Shown piece by piece: positions 11,261 to 15,079 of a stretch of 15,079 bases of DNA. Source of the DNA: Chloroflexota bacterium (GTDB lineage: Bacteria > Chloroflexota > Dehalococcoidia > Tepidiformales > Tepidiformaceae); the NCBI GenBank assembly GCA_963169135.1, contig CAUJEQ010000013.1:1-15079 (forward strand), given 5' to 3'. Under the pieces are notes generated by a model. The model made no database searches, was not told where the DNA came from, and saw only the letters and a program-made list of their open reading frames with translations. Within the stretch, counting starts at the first letter, position 1; the number at the start of each line of letters is the position of its first letter. Position numbers and translations under genes: made by a program.

Positions 11261-13330
11261 TCAGCCGACGAAGAGCGGTCCGAAGACCACCGCAACAATC
11301 GACATGAGCTTGAGGAGGATGTTGAGGGCCGGGCCGGACGTGTCCTTGAAGGGGTCGCCGACCGTGTCGCCGACGACAGCAGCCTTGTGAGCATCGGATC
11401 CCTTGCCACCAAGGTGGCCGGCTTCGATGTACTTCTTCGCGTTGTCCCAGGCTCCGCCGGCATTCGCCATCATGAGGGCGAGGACGGCGCCGCTCACGAT
11501 GGAGCCGATGAGGAGGCCACCGAGCGCCTCGGCACCGATAACCGCGCCGACCACGACCGGGACGGTGACCGCCAGGAGGCCGGGGATGATCATCTCGCGG
11601 ATGGCGCCGTCGGTGGAGATGGCGACTGCGCGAGCGTAGTCGGGCTTGCCGGTGCCTTCCATGATGCCGGGAATCTCCCGGAACTGGCGGCGGACTTCGT
11701 TCACCATCGCCATGGCGGCACGGCCGACTGCGCCCATGGTGAGGGCGGCGAAGACGAACGGCATGAGGCCGCCGAGGAGGAGACCGATCATGGTATCGAC
11801 ATCGAGGATGTCGATGGTCGAAATGCCGACCACCTGGGAGTAGGTGACCATGAGGGCCAGGGATGTGAGGACGGCTGAACCGATGGCGAAGCCCTTGCCG
11901 GTTGCGGCGGTGGTGTTGCCGAGGCTATCCAGTGCATCGGTGCGCTCGCGGACCTCGGGGTCGAGATGGGCCTGCTCGGCGATACCGCCGGCGTTGTCAG
12001 CGACCGGGCCATAGGCGTCGGTGGCGAGGGTGATGCCGAGCGGCGAGAGCATGCCGACCGCAGCAAGTGCGATGCCGTAGAGGCCGGCAATTTCGTTGGT
12101 GATCCAGATCGCCGCGACGATGGTGAGCAGCGGGATGGCGGTGGAGAGCATGCCGAGTCCAAGACCACCAATGATGAGGGTGGCGGGGCCTGTCTCGGCG
12201 GTCTTGGCGAGGTTCTGTGTCGGTTTGAACTCGTAGGCGGTGTAGTACTCGGTAATCGTGCCGATGATCTGGCCGGCGACGAGGCCGACAAGCACGACCC
12301 AGAACAGCTCGAAGGGAAGGTCGAGGATTAGCAGTGCCGCTGCCGTGGAGACGAGCACAAGGCCGCTGGCGGAGAAGATGCCGGTGCGCAGGGCCCAGAG
12401 CAGGCGGCCCATGCTGGCGCCTTCGCTGGTGCGGACCAGGAAGGTGCCAATGATGGCCGAGAAGATGCCGAGGCCCATGATGAGCAGGGGCAGCAGGGCG
12501 GCCTTGGAATCCCAACCCTCGGCGTCGGCGGCATCGAAGACGGCGTTGTCGCCGACGCCGATGATGGCGACACCGGTGAGCGCCATGGCAGCGACGATCG
12601 AGCCGGTGTAGGACTCGAAGAGGTCGGCGCCCATGCCGGCGACGTCGCCAACGTTGTCGCCGACGTTATCGGCGATAGTAGCGGGGTTGCGGGGGTCGTC
12701 TTCCGGGATCCCGGCTTCGACCTTGCCGACGAGGTCGGCGCCAACGTCCGCGGCCTTGGTGTAGATACCACCGCCAACGCGGGCGAAGAGCGCGATGGAG
12801 GAGGCTCCGAACGCGTAGCCCGTGAGCGGCTGGAAGTCCTGGGTGAGGAGATAGACGAGACAGAGGCCGATCACGCTGATGCCGGTTACCGTGATGCCCA
12901 TGACCGTGCCGGAGGAGAAGGCGACGCGGAGAGCGGGGTTGAGGCCTTCGCGCGCCTTGGCGGCGGTCCGGACGTTGGCCCGAACGGCGATGTACATGCC
13001 GATATAGCCGGCGAGTGCGGAAGAGATGGCGCCGAGGATGTAGGCGAGAGCGGTGCGCGGGAAGTCGGTGAACTCGCCGCGCTGTTCGCCGAAGCGATCG
13101 AGGACGTCATAGTCGATGAAGATGACGAGGATCACGGCGACGATGACGACGAAGCCGGCGAGGAAGGTGTACTCGCGGCGAAGGAAGGCGGAGGCGCCCT
13201 CCTGGATCGCTTTTGCGATCTCCTTCATGAGGTCGGTGCCCTCGTCTTCAGCGAGCACCTTTCGCGCCGTATAGGCGGCGAAGAGGAGAGCGATCACGCC
13301 TGCCCCAAGCGCGATGTAAAGGTTCCCCAT
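11261..13330 (-). CDS. hppA: Ion-translocating membrane pyrophosphatase, K+-stimulated type
   Basis: The enzyme hydrolyses pyrophosphate and pumps H+ and/or Na+ out of the cytoplasm. The 689-residue product has the expected 16-helix pattern and all active-site motifs: DVGADLVGKVE (195-205), DDPRNPATIADNVGDNVGD (211-229), the DAYGPVADNAGG motif with D438 and D445, and VGDTVGDPFKDTSGPALN (653-670). GNTTAATGKG (471-480) has Ala where K+-independent enzymes have Lys, which indicates the K+-dependent subfamily. Whether the ion is H+ or Na+ cannot be settled by eye. ATG at 13330 has GGGGGA just upstream. The gene is divergent from the isocitrate dehydrogenase gene and is followed by an intrinsic terminator and a degenerate paralog. 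Confidence 0.97.
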   Translation of the reverse strand: MGNLYIALGAGVIALLFAAYTARKVLAEDEGTDLMKEIAKAIQEGASAFLRREYTFLAGFVVIVAVILVIFIDYDVLDRFGEQRGEFTDFPRTALAYILGAISSALAGYIGMYIAVRANVRTAAKAREGLNPALRVAFSSGTVMGITVTGISVIGLCLVYLLTQDFQPLTGYAFGASSIALFARVGGGIYTKAADVGADLVGKVEAGIPEDDPRNPATIADNVGDNVGDVAGMGADLFESYTGSIVAAMALTGVAIIGVGDNAVFDAADAEGWDSKAALLPLLIMGLGIFSAIIGTFLVRTSEGASMGRLLWALRTGIFSASGLVLVSTAAALLILDLPFELFWVVLVGLVAGQIIGTITEYYTAYEFKPTQNLAKTAETGPATLIIGGLGLGMLSTAIPLLTIVAAIWITNEIAGLYGIALAAVGMLSPLGITLATDAYGPVADNAGGIAEQAHLDPEVRERTDALDSLGNTTAATGKGFAIGSAVLTSLALMVTYSQVVGISTIDILDVDTMIGLLLGGLMPFVFAALTMGAVGRAAMAMVNEVRRQFREIPGIMEGTGKPDYARAVAISTDGAIREMIIPGLLAVTVPVVVGAVIGAEALGGLLIGSIVSGAVLALMMANAGGAWDNAKKYIEAGHLGGKGSDAHKAAVVGDTVGDPFKDTSGPALNILLKLMSIVAVVFGPLFVG

Positions 13331-13363
13331 CTGGTCCCCCGGTTCCTTGAATTGGTATGTGGG

Positions 13364-13382
13364 CCTCAGATGACGGCTGAGG
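13364..13382 (-). promoter_or_regulatory. Small hairpin in the hppA leader
   Basis: CCTCAG (13364-13369) and CTGAGG (13377-13382) pair around a 7-nt loop; one more G-C pair extends the stem. It lies about 34 nt before the hppA start and may be part of its 5' untranslated region. Confidence 0.3.
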
Positions 13383-13402
13383 CTGGTAAAGCGCCGTGAA
13401 TG

Positions 13403-13422
13403 CTACCAACCAGAGGTGGTAG
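13403..13422. promoter_or_regulatory. Near-palindrome in the hppA/isocitrate dehydrogenase divergent region
   Basis: CTACCA and TGGTAG are arranged as an inverted repeat over 20 bp, with a partly matched centre. It sits in the 188-bp gap between the divergent hppA and isocitrate dehydrogenase genes, where a shared regulator could act. No convincing -35/-10 pair is visible for either gene; CATAGT at 13480-13485 is a possible plus-strand -10. Confidence 0.3.
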
Positions 13423-13518
13423 GGGAAATGGCCGGTACTGGTTTGCCGGACTGGTTTCGCGCGCGGGGCGGCATGGCTGCATAGTGTTGGCGACACACGG
13501 ACGATCGGGGAGGGCGAC

Positions 13519-14526
13519 ATGCGAGAGGTTGCCGAACTCAACGGAGATGGCATCGCAGAGGAACTGCGCGAGGCGATCCATGCGATCAACGAGGCGCTGG
13601 GTTCGCCGGTGAGCTTCCGGCCGATCGATTGGTCGCTGGAGCGGAGGGAAGCTTCCGACGCAGCCCTGGACGAGGGCATCGAGGCGACGCTGGCACTGGC
13701 TGCGGCGATGAAGTACCCGACCGTGACGGAGACGGTCAGCCCCAACCAGGTGATGCGCGACCGCCTGGGCCTCTCGGTGATCCACCGGCCTTGCCGGACC
13801 TACCCGGGCGTGAGTACGAACTACACCGGGAAGATCGACGTGCACGTGGTGCGCGTGGCAACGGGAGGGACCTACGAAGATGCCGGGATGCGAATCGGGT
13901 ATCACTCGGCGGTGAGCATCCGGGTGATGGAACGGACACCGGTGGAACATGCTGCCCACTTCGCATTCCGGCTGGCGGAACAACAGCGGCACAACGTGGT
14001 TTCGACGAGTAAGTACACGATTCAGCGGGCGGCGGACGGGTTGTTCGAAGAGGTGGTAGCCGAGGTGGCGAAGGAGTACCGGAACACGGCGCACAGCCGG
14101 GAACTGTTCGATTCGCTGCTGGCCAAGTTGATCATCAAGCCGGAGCGCTTTGACGTCATCGTGTGCCCGAACGAATACGGGGACTTCCTGAGCGACATGG
14201 TATACGGGCTGATCGGGTCCATCGGACTGGGTGCGAGCGCGTCGTATGCATTCACCCCCAGCCACCAGCCGAGCGTCGGGATCTTCGACCCCGCGGGGGG
14301 GACGGCGCCGGATATCGCGGGGAAAGGGATAGCGAACCCTTCCGGGGCCATCGAAGCGTACGGCTACCTGTTGCAGTATTGCGGTGAATACAACGCCGGC
14401 CGCCGGCTGGTCGACGCGGTACACGACTGCATCGCGAGCGGTGAAAAGACGGGCGACCTCGGCGGAACGCTGAACACGATGGAGTTCACGAAGGCGGTGA
14501 TCGAGCGGGCGATCCCGGTGATTTAG
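13519..14526 (+). CDS. Isocitrate dehydrogenase family protein, probably NAD+-dependent
   Basis: The 335-residue protein belongs to the isocitrate/isopropylmalate dehydrogenase family (oxidative decarboxylation of isocitrate to 2-oxoglutarate). Substrate residues of isocitrate dehydrogenase are present with the spacing of the E. coli enzyme: S74, N76, R80, R90, R112 and Y119. The catalytic Lys is K165, and the metal aspartates are D198, D222 and D226 (EYGDFLSD). TAPDIAGKGIANP (262-274) has Asp-Ile where NADP enzymes have Lys-Tyr, which points to NAD+. Oddities: the N-terminal LPGDGIG reads LNGDGIA, the usual RENTEG reads RVATGG (112-117), and the His of HGSAPD is Gly260. The S-x-N-x3-R pattern argues against isopropylmalate dehydrogenase. 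ATG at 13519 follows GGGGAGGG. It is a divergent member, so a related hydroxyacid substrate is possible. Confidence 0.85.
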   Translation: MREVAELNGDGIAEELREAIHAINEALGSPVSFRPIDWSLERREASDAALDEGIEATLALAAAMKYPTVTETVSPNQVMRDRLGLSVIHRPCRTYPGVSTNYTGKIDVHVVRVATGGTYEDAGMRIGYHSAVSIRVMERTPVEHAAHFAFRLAEQQRHNVVSTSKYTIQRAADGLFEEVVAEVAKEYRNTAHSRELFDSLLAKLIIKPERFDVIVCPNEYGDFLSDMVYGLIGSIGLGASASYAFTPSHQPSVGIFDPAGGTAPDIAGKGIANPSGAIEAYGYLLQYCGEYNAGRRLVDAVHDCIASGEKTGDLGGTLNTMEFTKAVIERAIPVI

Positions 14527-14546
14527 GAGCGCGTCGTTTCGGAATC

Positions 14547-14575
14547 TTGACAGACCGTTGTGGCAGGATTCTGGA
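14547..14575 (+). promoter_or_regulatory. Possible promoter of the DM13 gene
   Basis: A consensus -35 TTGACA (14547-14552) lies 46 nt before the DM13 gene start. The sequence 17 nt downstream (TCTGGA) is a poor -10 element, so only the -35 half is convincing. Confidence 0.35.
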
Positions 14576-14597
14576 CACCACAGATAGAGGTCCTTCC

Positions 14598-15079
14598 ATG
14601 CGGAATCCCCTTTCACGGGTCCCCTGGCACACCGGCGCACCGCTGTTCCTGGTCTGCGCGGCAGCGCTGGCCATCGCAACGAATCTGTTCGGGGGCGATT
14701 ACTTCAAACGAACGTTCCTGGAAGAATCGAATCCGCTGACGGCCAGCGGTGCAGACTCTGCAAGCACGCCGGCGGCCACCACGCCCGGGCAAGCCACGGG
14801 TACCCCGGCTGCCGCCCAGCCGACCACCGATGCCGGCGCGCCGGGACCGATGGTGGTGGCCACAGGCATGTTTCGCGATGGGGCGCCGGGCCATCATGGG
14901 AAGGGCACGGCGAGGCTTGGCCGGGACAGTGCAGGAAAAGCGTTCCTGGTGTTCGAAGAGTTCTCGGTGACGAACGGGCCGGACCTGCACGTGATCCTTG
15001 GCGCGACGGCTGATGGCGGGGGAGACGGGCTCGACCTCGGGGGTCTGAAGGCTACGGACGGGACGTTTAGCTACGAGGT
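14598..15079 (+). CDS. Membrane-anchored DM13-domain protein (partial, 3' end outside window)
   Basis: ATG at 14598, with GAGG 8 nt upstream, opens a frame that continues past the window edge (160 codons visible). The first 40 residues contain one hydrophobic helix (PLFLVCAAALAIATNLF), a signal anchor; the residues before its Cys do not form a lipobox. A Thr/Ala/Pro-rich linker (about 48-85) leads to a DM13 domain: GMFRDGAPGHHGKGTARLGR, then FLVFEEFSVTNGPDLHVIL, then LDLGGLKATDGTFSYEV. DM13 domains are extracytoplasmic and have been proposed to take part in redox or electron-transfer reactions. The gene follows isocitrate dehydrogenase by 71 nt but has its own -35-like element. Confidence 0.85.
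   Translation, partial: MRNPLSRVPWHTGAPLFLVCAAALAIATNLFGGDYFKRTFLEESNPLTASGADSASTPAATTPGQATGTPAAAQPTTDAGAPGPMVVATGMFRDGAPGHHGKGTARLGRDSAGKAFLVFEEFSVTNGPDLHVILGATADGGGDGLDLGGLKATDGTFSYE

Noticed and set aside
11074..11463. N-terminal extension of 130 residues of the PPase-like protein
   Set aside because: The frame is open, but it overlaps the 3' end of hppA and its terminator hairpin, is Ser/Arg/Pro-rich, and the Shine-Dalgarno lies before 11073.
13366..14679. 437-codon minus-strand frame over isocitrate dehydrogenase
   Set aside because: Arg/His/Pro-rich mirror translation with no motif. The plus-strand product has all IDH active-site residues.
14598..14720. Lipoprotein signal in the DM13 protein
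   Set aside because: A Cys lies inside the hydrophobic helix but the residues before it (FLV) do not meet the lipobox rule, which needs a small residue directly before the Cys.
1..15079. Mobile elements, CRISPR arrays, tRNA or rRNA genes
   Set aside because: No transposase or integrase-like product, no regularly spaced repeats, and no cloverleaf or rRNA-like stretch was seen on either strand.

Overview
The window is a 15 kb, GC-rich, gene-dense bacterial segment. Genes from about 13.3 kb down to position 1 lie on the minus strand; two genes at the right end lie on the plus strand. The gene types and content (flbD-motA-motB-fliL-fliN/Y-fliO order, a K+-type membrane pyrophosphatase, RimJ/RimL-type acetyltransferases, a ydaO-type riboswitch) suggest a flagellated GC-rich member of the Chloroflexota (Dehalococcoidia/Tepidiformia-like). 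That placement is an inference from general gene style, not from a marker gene.

Region 1 (1-4130, minus): an unbroken flagellar operon, flbD, motA, motB, fliL, a two-domain FliN/FliY switch protein and fliO, joined by 1-4 nt overlaps or gaps under 10 nt. It supplies the stator (MotA/B), its accessory protein FliL, part of the C-ring and an export-gate assembly factor. A separate fliM is not present between fliL and the FliN/FliY gene.

Region 2 (4280-6400, minus): three single-gene units, each followed by a perfect-stem hairpin 22-23 nt after its stop codon. They are a NarL-type response regulator with a TTG start, an ABM-fold monooxygenase-like protein, and a 72-residue zinc-ribbon protein. 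The zinc-ribbon gene is preceded by what reads as a complete cyclic di-AMP (ydaO/yuaA) riboswitch, an intrinsic terminator and a strong Shine-Dalgarno sequence.

Region 3 (6400-8650, minus): three tandem paralogous GNAT acetyltransferases, coupled by 4-nt overlaps, followed by a small SemiSWEET/PQ-loop membrane protein. A perfect CRP-type palindrome lies upstream.

Region 4 (8650-13330, minus): a normal 689-residue ion-pumping membrane pyrophosphatase (hppA) and, directly downstream, an 805-residue paralog. The paralog keeps the membrane fold and several flanking motifs but has lost nearly every pyrophosphate- and Mg-binding residue, and it has gained an extracytoplasmic insert of about 100 residues. 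It looks like a catalytically dead partner or a repurposed membrane protein.

Region 5 (13331-15079, plus): a divergent promoter region, an NAD-type isocitrate dehydrogenase family gene with an intact isocitrate/metal site, and the start of a membrane-anchored DM13-domain protein cut by the window edge. No tRNA, rRNA, CRISPR array, insertion sequence or prophage gene was seen.
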